Part shown: positions 26,182-32,971 of the stretch, piece after piece
How the letters are laid out: every line of letters begins with the position of its first letter
Numbering within the stretch: position 1 is the stretch's first letter
From: CAG-390 sp045644325
Lineage (GTDB): Bacteria > Bacillota > Clostridia > Oscillospirales > CAG-272
Length of the DNA: 41,291 nucleotides
Assembly (NCBI GenBank): GCA_045644325.1
Contig: JAZRGT010000005.1
Coordinates: 1 to 41,291 of the forward strand
Direction: 5' to 3'
Made by a program: the position numbers and the translations under genes
The notes under the pieces: model-generated
The model's input: the letters and a program-made list of their open reading frames with translations, nothing else
Told to the model about the DNA's origin: nothing
The model's database searches: none

Positions 26182-26193
26182 CTTTCTTCCTCC

Positions 26194-26955
26194 TTAACCA
26201 AGACCGATGCACTCGGTGCAAATGCGGATTGCTTTCTGCAGAACGTCGTAAAAACCGTCTTGCGTCATGCCGATAACGATGAGCACGCAAGCGATTCCAA
26301 CGAGAACGAGACGGGCGATTTTTACCTTGTTTTCGTTATTTTTGACAGCTTTTTTATCTGATTTTTCAACCGAAGATATAGCAAGTTTTGTCTCCTCGGT
26401 TTCGCGTACCGCACTTCTTCTTTCAATGACGGAAAGGACGAGAAGGAGCGCGCCGGAGATGATCACACCGACAAGAAGCAGTTGAACCGTTTCGAGGAGA
26501 GCGGGGGTAAGATTGTCAACGGTGAAGTGATCAAACCAGGTGAGAAGGAGCGCGGCGGGGATGAAGGATGCGAGACAGAGGATCGCGCAGATGAATCTCA
26601 TCAGCTTGCGGAACTCGCGCTCGCGCTTGATCTTGACCGTTTCATTGCCCTCGCCAAGCTTCTTTTGCAGAATGCGAAGCTTAATAAAGGGGTCTTTGTC
26701 GGATTTTGACTTGATTTTGGGCATTGGAAGCAGGATATTGAGGATAATTCCCGCGATTACGGCAAAAATTGCAACCCAAAGCGGAACTGCGATCTTGGCA
26801 TATTCCGCACCGATGCTTTCGGGTGTGTAGGGCGAATCACCCAGATTATAGATCGTGTAAGCCGAAACGATCAAACAAACGGCGGCAACGATCAATGCGG
26901 CAGAGATCACACATCCGCAAACGGTATGTATCAGCCGTAATTTTTTATCGTTCAT
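26194..26955 (-). CDS. Multi-pass membrane protein ending in a CD1871A-like CxxC peptide
   Basis: The 253-aa protein has about five hydrophobic helices (about 11-33, 56-77, 119-139, 153-176, 213-231) and a charged cytoplasmic loop (78-118). Its last 45 residues (KVKIARLVLVGIACVLIVIGM .. VLQKAIRICTECIGLG) match the small CD1871A family CxxC membrane peptide known in Clostridia, with Cys246 and Cys249. Here that peptide is the tail of a larger membrane protein. It lies immediately upstream of the ferredoxin-thioredoxin gene, so the CxxC pair may be its redox partner or relay. GGGAGGAG precedes the ATG. The N-terminal part matches no family I can name. Confidence 0.8.
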   Translation of the reverse strand: MNDKKLRLIHTVCGCVISAALIVAAVCLIVSAYTIYNLGDSPYTPESIGAEYAKIAVPLWVAIFAVIAGIILNILLPMPKIKSKSDKDPFIKLRILQKKLGEGNETVKIKREREFRKLMRFICAILCLASFIPAALLLTWFDHFTVDNLTPALLETVQLLLVGVIISGALLLVLSVIERRSAVRETEETKLAISSVEKSDKKAVKNNENKVKIARLVLVGIACVLIVIGMTQDGFYDVLQKAIRICTECIGLG

Positions 26956-26999
26956 TAATAAAAACTCCTCCCGAGAATAAATGCATATTAAATCATTAT

Positions 27000-27056
27000 A
27001 TTATACCATATTATTCGGAAAAAGTCAAATGTGATTTTCAAAACGCAATATTTGAC
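27000..27056 (-). promoter_or_regulatory. Promoter of the redox operon, with inverted repeat
   Basis: On the minus strand TTGACT (27028-27023), 17 bases and TATAAT (27005-27000) with TGG upstream give a strong promoter about 45 bases before the first gene. GTCAAAT (27024-27030) and ATTTGAC (27050-27056) form an inverted repeat overlapping the -35, a possible regulator site. Confidence 0.75.
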
Positions 27057-27070
27057 CACCCGGAAATAAA

Positions 27071-27118
27071 AGTTTTTGAAGATGCTTAAGGAACTTTTTT
27101 TCAAAAAGTACCTTAAGC
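27071..27118 (-). repeat. Structured repeat tail (copy D), reverse orientation
   Basis: On the minus strand CTTAAGGTACTTTTTG pairs with AAAAAAAGTTCCTTAAG and is followed by CATCTTCAAAAACTTTT, matching the 3' parts of copies C and E. Confidence 0.75.
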
Positions 27119-27345
27119 AGAGCTCGAACACTTGCCTTCGGCAAGCTACAAATCCGATTTGTCGGCTCACGCCTCCATTTTCCTTCGAAAAAACACCGGA
27201 TCTGCACGGAGTCTCGATTCAATGCGAAGGCTTAAGCCTTCGCTTCTGCGCTTCAAAATCCCGAAGCTCTGCTTCGGGATTTTGGACAGAGTCAATACTT
27301 CCCGAATGTAGGGAAGTATTGTGCTCTGTCCCCCCTCTTTTTATT
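27119..27345. repeat. Cluster of perfect short hairpins
   Basis: The stretch holds a succession of unrelated palindromes: CTTGCC-TTC-GGCAAG (27131), ACAAATC/GATTTGT (27148), GCGAAGGCTTAAGCCTTCGC (27223-27242), AAATCCCGAAGC/GCTTCGGGATTT (about 27257-27283), and a long stem GGACAGAG..AATACTTCCC / GGGAAGTATT..CTCTGTCC (27284-27331). No coding region is supported. The density of hairpins is far above the surrounding genes. Confidence 0.65.
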
Positions 27346-27441
27346 ATATTTCGTCCTTGACTTTCTTTAGTCTAAAAATCCCGCGCGCTGCTCTATACCC
27401 TCCCAACCCTCCCGCAAGCGGGAGGGCGCTTGATAGAGCAG
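27346..27441. repeat. Dispersed repeat, copy 1 of 2 (second at 39676)
   Basis: ATATTTCGTCCTTGACTTT, a GCGCGCTGCT region, then CCCTCCCGC-AA-GCGGGAGGG (27407-27426) inside an outer stem CTGCTCTAT/ATAGAGCAG (27388-27396 with 27433-27441). The order and most bases recur at 39676-39766. The remainder of 27442-27567 holds nothing I recognise. Confidence 0.65.
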
Positions 27442-27567
27442 ACTTCATTGTTCGGTGTTCTGAATTTCACGTTTAAGATTGGCGATGTTTTGTTCTTCAT
27501 ATTTTGCGAGCGCAGCTCGGATGCAAAATGCCGAGAACGACTTTTTGTCGTTCCCGGCGGTATTAAT

Positions 27568-29178
27568 TTACAGATGAATATATGCGCCGATTACTTTGCT
27601 TACCTTATCGGCGGGGAGCAGATAACCCGAATTCAGCGCTTCGGACATAACGTATCCGCGGCGAAAATAGCAAGCGTAAACTGCCAAGTGGAGCTGAAAT
27701 ACATCCTCCGAGAAGATTGCGGGAAGATCGTCGCGTACGATTTTCTCAACCTCGTCGTACAAGCGTTTCGTAAGAACTTTCGCGTTTTCAGCTGATTCCG
27801 TGAGTTCGGCAACCGTCTTTTCGTCCATATTTGTAACAGTATTTCTGATCTCATCTTTATTCAGGATTACAAAAGCGGGGACGTATGCGCTTCCCGATTT
27901 TATCAGATACCCATAATCCGACAGCTTTTCGATGATTTCAGCGTTATGCTTTTTCGAATCGTTTCCTGAAGCGATATCGAAAAGAATCTTCGATTCTTCG
28001 TCGGAAAGAAAGCTCGGAGTGCGTGATGCAATGCCGTCGAATTCATATCTAAAGTGCTCGAATCCGTAATTGCTTCCGTGGTTTCCGACGAATTTCGGCT
28101 CTTCGATATTGCAATGCTGATAGCCGATCATATCCCAATATCCGTTGTCCGGTCTGCTCGTCCAATTTCGGATTCTTGGTTTTCTATACATAAAATGGTC
28201 AAAAGCCAACATCAGAAGCGACCATTTTGCGCTCTCGTAGTCGATATATGAGCCGTAAAAGCTCTTGCCAAGCGCGGTGAAAGCATCGTTAAGTTGATCA
28301 ATGAAATCGGTCAGCGCTTTTGTAATTGAAGGTGCGGCGGTTAAGCACGCAATATGAGTTTGTTCCTGCGCCTGACGGCTGATGATCGGAAACGATGTTT
28401 GGTATTTGTTGTCGGTCTTGCTCAAAAAGGTTTCGCGTGTAAGCCATTCGAGTTCGTTTTCCATATAGGGAAGAGCTACACCCAATTCAATAGAAAGCTC
28501 TTCGGCTGTGGAGGGGGTTCCGTAAGCTTCGAGCATGATGTTCTGATACAATTTGTGTTCCATTACGCTGTAAGGCTGATTTTTGTCTCCGGGACGGGAA
28601 CAATTGTTGCAAAAATTCACTTCCTCGGGTTTATAGCTTCTTACACCAAATTCTCTTGCCATATCCATACCTTCTTTCAAAATTTCTCTTGCACGGAAAA
28701 GCCGTGACTTTACCGTGTTTTCGGGGAGCGAGAGTGCCGATGCGATCTCGCGGACGCTTTTGTTTTCGATGTAGTAGGCAACGACGATGTCGCGGTAATC
28801 GCTCTTGATGAATGCCAGCTCGCGGCGGAGCAGGGACATTTCCTCCGCGTGTATCATTTCACCGAGGATATTATCGCTCTCGTCCTCAATCTCATAATCG
28901 CCGATGTCGGAACCGGTTACCGACTCGTTACGGTTATGCTTTCGTGCCGCCCATACCGAATAACGGTTGCGTGCGATCTGCCATACCCATCCGGAAAAGT
29001 TCGTCGGGATGGTTCCACCGTGTAAAGACGTGATTATCTGAAGCGCAATATCCTGCGTAAGGTCTTCCGCCTCGTAATGATCTCCCGTCTTTTTGAGGCA
29101 GAAGTAAAAGAGCTTTTCCATATAGTTCTCGGTAAATTCCTTTATAATCCGATCGCGCATATCGTTCGCATGTTGCAT
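27568..29178 (-). CDS. Sigma-70 family (ECF-like) factor with a long C-terminal extension
   Basis: The 536-aa protein has sigma region 2 at about 10-80 (YFCLKKTGDHYEAEDLTQDIALQI..WVWQIARNRYSVWAARK) and region 4 at about 115-168 (LAFIKSDYRDIVVAYYIENKSVREIASALSLPENTVKSRLFRARE). A further 365 residues include FCNNCSRPGDKNQ (Cys190, Cys193) and segments suggestive of winged-helix or sensor domains (PSTAEELSIELGVALPYMENELEWLT; LSDYGYLIKSG). The ATG at 29178 is chosen because GGGAGGTGAG lies at 29182-29191; an upstream GTG at 29196 falls in the conserved GGGGTGA motif. It is monocistronic, with no adjacent anti-sigma gene, so the extension itself may be the sensor. It is unlike the three short sigma paralogues in the window. 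Confidence 0.88.
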   Translation of the reverse strand: MQHANDMRDRIIKEFTENYMEKLFYFCLKKTGDHYEAEDLTQDIALQIITSLHGGTIPTNFSGWVWQIARNRYSVWAARKHNRNESVTGSDIGDYEIEDESDNILGEMIHAEEMSLLRRELAFIKSDYRDIVVAYYIENKSVREIASALSLPENTVKSRLFRAREILKEGMDMAREFGVRSYKPEEVNFCNNCSRPGDKNQPYSVMEHKLYQNIMLEAYGTPSTAEELSIELGVALPYMENELEWLTRETFLSKTDNKYQTSFPIISRQAQEQTHIACLTAAPSITKALTDFIDQLNDAFTALGKSFYGSYIDYESAKWSLLMLAFDHFMYRKPRIRNWTSRPDNGYWDMIGYQHCNIEEPKFVGNHGSNYGFEHFRYEFDGIASRTPSFLSDEESKILFDIASGNDSKKHNAEIIEKLSDYGYLIKSGSAYVPAFVILNKDEIRNTVTNMDEKTVAELTESAENAKVLTKRLYDEVEKIVRDDLPAIFSEDVFQLHLAVYACYFRRGYVMSEALNSGYLLPADKVSKVIGAYIHL

Positions 29179-29192
29179 CGTCTCACCTCCCG

Positions 29193-29204
29193 TCACCCCT
29201 ATAG
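29193..29204 (-). promoter_or_regulatory. Conserved CTATAGGGGTGA motif before sigma gene 4
   Basis: On the minus strand CTATAGGGGTGA lies 14 bases before the ATG, matching the TATAGGGTGA core before the other three sigma genes with one extra G. Confidence 0.5.
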
Positions 29205-29241
29205 TGTGGCGCTTTTGAATTTGGTTGCATGGTTTTTAAAA

Positions 29242-29270
29242 ATTATAGCATATTTTTTTGAATTTGTAAA
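29242..29270 (-). promoter_or_regulatory. Housekeeping promoter of the extended sigma gene
   Basis: On the minus strand TTTACA (29270-29265), 17 bases and TATAAT (29247-29242) with TATGC upstream. It resembles the promoter at 227-255, so sigma genes 1 and 4 share a promoter plus downstream-motif layout. Confidence 0.7.
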
Positions 29271-29347
29271 GTCACATAAAAATCACTAACATTTCACCCT
29301 CTTTTCGCGCGATTTTGTGTAATGTTCATATAAATTTAATATATTTA

Positions 29348-29356
29348 TGGTATACT
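29348..29356 (+). promoter_or_regulatory. Possible extended -10 promoter of the Gld-type ABC operon
   Basis: TGGTATACT fits an extended -10. No convincing -35 lies 17 bases upstream. The leader to the start codon at 29420 is about 60 bases and AT-rich. Confidence 0.45.
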
Positions 29357-29419
29357 ATACTATGTGTCAAAATGCGATTATTATATATAATCGGAAGCTT
29401 AATTGAAAGGATCACCGAA

Positions 29420-30562
29420 ATGATTAAAATTTCTCACCTGGTGAAAAACTACGGCAATTTCACAGCCGTGGACGATATCAGCTTTGAGGTTGCTAAGGGC
29501 GAGGTTCTCGGATTCCTCGGTCCTAACGGCGCGGGCAAGAGTACCACGATGAATATGCTCACGGGCTATCTTTCCTCCACCTCGGGCTCGATCAAGATCG
29601 GCGGCGTTGATATTCTCGACGACCCGCTGAACGCAAAAAGACTGATCGGCTATCTCCCCGAGCAGCCTCCGCTCTACCCCGATATGACAGTTGAAGAGTA
29701 TCTCTCCTTTGCTTACGACCTCAAGAACTGTAAGCTTAACAAGGAAAAGCACCTCCGCGAGATCTGCGAGGTTGTTAAGATCACAGACGTTTACCACCGT
29801 ATGCTCAAGAACCTCTCTAAGGGTTACAAGCAGCGTGTCGGCATCGCTCAGGCGCTTGTCGGCAACCCGCCCGTCATCATCTTTGACGAGCCCACCATCG
29901 GTCTCGACCCCAAGCAGATCATCGAGATCAGAAACCTTATCCGTACCCTCGGTAAGGAGCACACCGTCATTCTCTCCACACACATCCTGCAGGAGGTTCA
30001 GGCGGTCTGCGACAGAATCGTCATCATCAACAAGGGTAAGATCGTTGCCAACGAGCTGACCGAGAACATCTCCCGCGCAGTTGAGAACACCCGCCGCTTC
30101 AACGTCAAGATCAGCGGACCTCAGCGCGACGTTCTCTCGCTCCTCCGCAACCTCCCCGGTATTTGCTACGCCGAGGTTCTTGCGGCACGCGACGGCGACG
30201 CTTATACTTATATGATCGAGAGCGAGGTCGGCATTGACATCCGTAAGAAGCTCTTCTGGGCACTTGCTGATAAGAAGTGGCCGCTTATCGGTCTTGAGGC
30301 ACTCGGTATGAGTATCGAGGACATCTTCATTGCCGTTGTCGATAAGACTGCTCCCGAGGCACAGGCGAAGGCCAAGAAAAAGACCCGCTACGAGGGCGTC
30401 CGCGCGGCGGAGGAAAAGGAAATCGCATCCGATATCGTTGATAAGACCGTAGAAGAGCAGAAGAACGCTTCCTTTGAAGAGGAGAGCACCGATTCCGCTT
30501 ACTACGAGGATCACTCGATCAAGGAAGACACCTTCGCATCCGACGATAAGAAAGACGAATAA
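29420..30562 (+). CDS. Gld-type ABC transporter ATP-binding protein with acidic C-terminal tail
   Basis: The 380-aa protein (MIKISHLVKNYGNFTAVDDISFEV) has Walker A GPNGAGKSTTMNML, Q-loop YLPEQPPLYPDM, signature LSKGYKQRVGIAQAL, Walker B VIIFDEPTIGLDP and switch ILSTHIL. This is the GldA/NatA/CcmA-like class of ABC-2 exporters. A regulatory domain (about 225-310) precedes a highly charged tail of about 70 residues (QAKAKKKTRYEGVRAAEEKEIA .. DDKKDE) that is unusual for the family. The ATG at 29420 is chosen from GAAAGGA at 29405-29411 and from homologous starts. The gene leads a four-gene operon with the permease, a GldG-like protein and a DUF4340 protein. The substrate is unknown. Confidence 0.93.
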   Translation: MIKISHLVKNYGNFTAVDDISFEVAKGEVLGFLGPNGAGKSTTMNMLTGYLSSTSGSIKIGGVDILDDPLNAKRLIGYLPEQPPLYPDMTVEEYLSFAYDLKNCKLNKEKHLREICEVVKITDVYHRMLKNLSKGYKQRVGIAQALVGNPPVIIFDEPTIGLDPKQIIEIRNLIRTLGKEHTVILSTHILQEVQAVCDRIVIINKGKIVANELTENISRAVENTRRFNVKISGPQRDVLSLLRNLPGICYAEVLAARDGDAYTYMIESEVGIDIRKKLFWALADKKWPLIGLEALGMSIEDIFIAVVDKTAPEAQAKAKKKTRYEGVRAAEEKEIASDIVDKTVEEQKNASFEEESTDSAYYEDHSIKEDTFASDDKKDE

Positions 30563-30583
30563 CAGAAAGGAAATCTAAACGCA

Positions 30584-31357
30584 ATGCTTGCAATTTATAA
30601 GAAGGAGATGCGTTCGTATTTCATCAACCCTGTTGGATACGTGTTTATCGGCGTTTTCCTTGCGCTTTCCGCAGGACTTTGCTGCTACACCACTCTCCAG
30701 AGCAATACTTACAGCACCGCATCCTATTACTATTGGCTCATACTCAGTATGATCATCATCATCCCGCTTCTCACAATGAGAACCTTCTCCGAGGAGCGTA
30801 AAATGCGCACCGAGCAGATGCTTATGACCGCGCCCATTTCGATCACTGGTATGGTTATGGGCAAGTATCTTGCCGCAATGACCATCTACGGCGGCAGCCT
30901 GCTCGTTTCCTGCATCAACCTCATTCCTCTTTACATTATCGGTAAGGAAGAAAGCGCGCTCGATCCCGACGGTCTGACCGTCAAGGGTCCCGTTACCCCC
31001 GAGATCATCGGCTCCCTCCTCGGCGTGCTTCTCGTCGGCGCGGTATTTATCGCGATCGGTATTCTCATTTCGTCTATGACCGAAAACCAGCTCTCCGCGG
31101 CTGTTGTTACCATCGCGGTTCTCGCAGTAATGCTCATCCTCAACATCCTCAATAACGTAGGAACCGAGGAAGCGGGCACCCGTCTTATCAATAACTATGC
31201 AGTCCGCTACGTTATCGACTGGATCAGCGTTGTTTCGCGCTTTACCAACCTTCAGTACGGTATCCTTGACTGGTCTGCAATGCTTTACTACGTATCTATG
31301 ACATTTATCGCAATTTATCTTACGGTGCGCGTTTACGAGCGTCGCCGTTGGGCTTAA
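30584..31357 (+). CDS. ABC-2 type permease (GldF-like)
   Basis: The 257-aa protein has six predicted membrane helices. It starts MLAIYKKEMRSYFINPVGYVFIGVFLALSAGLCCYT and continues with PLLTMRTFSEERKMRTEQMLMTAPISITGMVMGKYLAA, the amphipathic motif found in GldF/CcmB-like ABC-2 permeases. AGAAAGGAAA lies upstream. It lies 21 bases after the ATPase gene and forms the membrane channel of the exporter. Confidence 0.92.
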   Translation: MLAIYKKEMRSYFINPVGYVFIGVFLALSAGLCCYTTLQSNTYSTASYYYWLILSMIIIIPLLTMRTFSEERKMRTEQMLMTAPISITGMVMGKYLAAMTIYGGSLLVSCINLIPLYIIGKEESALDPDGLTVKGPVTPEIIGSLLGVLLVGAVFIAIGILISSMTENQLSAAVVTIAVLAVMLILNILNNVGTEEAGTRLINNYAVRYVIDWISVVSRFTNLQYGILDWSAMLYYVSMTFIAIYLTVRVYERRRWA

Positions 31358-31378
31358 TGGAAAGTGAGGAACGAAAAA

Positions 31379-32971
31379 ATGAAAAAATCTGCACTTTCCT
31401 CCCGTAAGCTCAAGTACGGAAGCCTTTCCGTCGCGCTTACCTGTGTCATCATTGCCGCAGTTATCCTTTTCAACGGCGTCTTCAAGATGCTCGCGGACAA
31501 GTACCTCTGGTACACCGATCTCACCCGCGATGAGATTTATACTCTCTCCGACGTTGCCGTAGAAGCAGTTGCCAACATCGACAAGGACGTTCACATCCTC
31601 TTCTGCGACGATCCCGATAATATCGAGGGCGAATATTACAGCAAGATGATCTACAAGACCGCGCTCGGCCTGGCAGAGAAGAACGATTATATCCACGTAG
31701 AGACCGTCAACATCTGGCGCGAGCCCTCGGCGGTCAATAAGTTCAAGACTAATTCGAAAGACTCGATCTACTCGACCGACGTTATCGTTTACTCGGGCAC
31801 AGAGTTCCGCGTTTACAAGCTCCGTTCGATGTTCGTATTCAACGACACCAACTCCGAGACTCCCTGGGCATATCAGGGCGAGAAGAAGCTCGTTTCGGGT
31901 ATTCTTGCCGTAACTCAGGCTGAATCTCCCATCGCGTGCATCACCGTTAACCACGGCGAGCCTTTTATGACCGAAAGCGCACTCGCAGAGACTCAGTATA
32001 TGCTCGGTCTTCTTGAGGACGGCGGATATAAGGTAGAGCTCATCGACCTTGCGCATCAGGAGATCCCCGAGGATTGCCGCCTTATGGTGGTTTACGATCC
32101 TCAGGATGACTTCCTTGTTGCCGACGGAGTTTCGAACATCTCCGAGATCGAGAAGCTTGACCGCTTCCTCGACGGTACCAACGCGCTTATGGTATTCGTC
32201 AACCCGACGACTCCCGTGCTTCCCAATCTTGAGGAATACCTCGAGGAGTGGGGCGTTAAGTTCAACCGCCATACCAACAATATGGGCAATACCCTCGGTA
32301 CTACCGTCCGCGACTATAACAACTCGCTGACCGAGGACGGCCTTACCCTTGTCGGTACTTACGCAACCGACGGTCTCGGTGCTTCTCTCCATAAGGATAT
32401 GAGAACCACCTATCCTCCCAAGGTCATCTTCAAGAACGCTATGGCGATCTCCTACTCCGATACCTACGAGACCGTATGGTACGAGGATGAGAATGACAAG
32501 TCCTACACCTTCAGCTACGGTTCCTACTACAAGGACGGCGTATCCCGCTCGATGTTCGACGTATTCGTATCTCCCTTCACAGCGACCGAGATCGTTGACA
32601 CCACCGTTGTCGGTGAGGCAACAGAGCAGGATCCCCTCAAGCTTATGACCATTACCCGCGAATCGAGAATGGTTGACAACGAAAACGAGGATTACTCCTA
32701 CGTTCTCGCTTGCGGCTCGACCGATTTCCTCTCGAGCACTCTCCTCCTCTCGAACACCTACGGTAACACCGACCTTATGCTCAGCGCACTCCGCGCGACC
32801 GGCCGTGAGTTTATCCCCGTCGGACTCAAGCTCAAGCCCTTCGCATCGACCGATATCGAAACTCTTACCACAGCAAGAGCTAACAGATACACCATTACTC
32901 TCATCCTTGCTCCCACCCTCATCACCGCCATCGCAGGCGTTTACGTTCTCGTAAGGAGAAAGTACAGATGA
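31379..32971 (+). CDS. GldG-like membrane protein of an ABC-2 transport system
   Basis: The 530-aa product begins MKKSALSSRKLKYGSLSVALTCVIIAAVILFNGVF, a single N-terminal membrane helix. A large extracellular part has WYTDLTRDEIYTLSDVAVEAV near residues 45-65 and the GldG-type core (ITVNHGEPFMTESALAETQYMLGLLEDGGYKVELIDL, LMVVYDPQDDFL). A C-terminal helix at about 505-524 ends in RRKYR. The ATG at 31379 is chosen because AGTGAGGA lies eight bases upstream; an in-frame GTG at 31364 overlaps that site. In Bacteroidetes GldG works with GldA and GldF in gliding; in Firmicutes the same trio serves an unknown export or envelope function. Confidence 0.88.
   Translation: MKKSALSSRKLKYGSLSVALTCVIIAAVILFNGVFKMLADKYLWYTDLTRDEIYTLSDVAVEAVANIDKDVHILFCDDPDNIEGEYYSKMIYKTALGLAEKNDYIHVETVNIWREPSAVNKFKTNSKDSIYSTDVIVYSGTEFRVYKLRSMFVFNDTNSETPWAYQGEKKLVSGILAVTQAESPIACITVNHGEPFMTESALAETQYMLGLLEDGGYKVELIDLAHQEIPEDCRLMVVYDPQDDFLVADGVSNISEIEKLDRFLDGTNALMVFVNPTTPVLPNLEEYLEEWGVKFNRHTNNMGNTLGTTVRDYNNSLTEDGLTLVGTYATDGLGASLHKDMRTTYPPKVIFKNAMAISYSDTYETVWYEDENDKSYTFSYGSYYKDGVSRSMFDVFVSPFTATEIVDTTVVGEATEQDPLKLMTITRESRMVDNENEDYSYVLACGSTDFLSSTLLLSNTYGNTDLMLSALRATGREFIPVGLKLKPFASTDIETLTTARANRYTITLILAPTLITAIAGVYVLVRRKYR

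Noticed and set aside
29179..29196. GTG at 29196 as the start of the extended sigma gene
   Set aside because: It falls inside the conserved TATAGGGGTGA motif, while the ATG at 29178 has a strong GGGAGGTGAG site.
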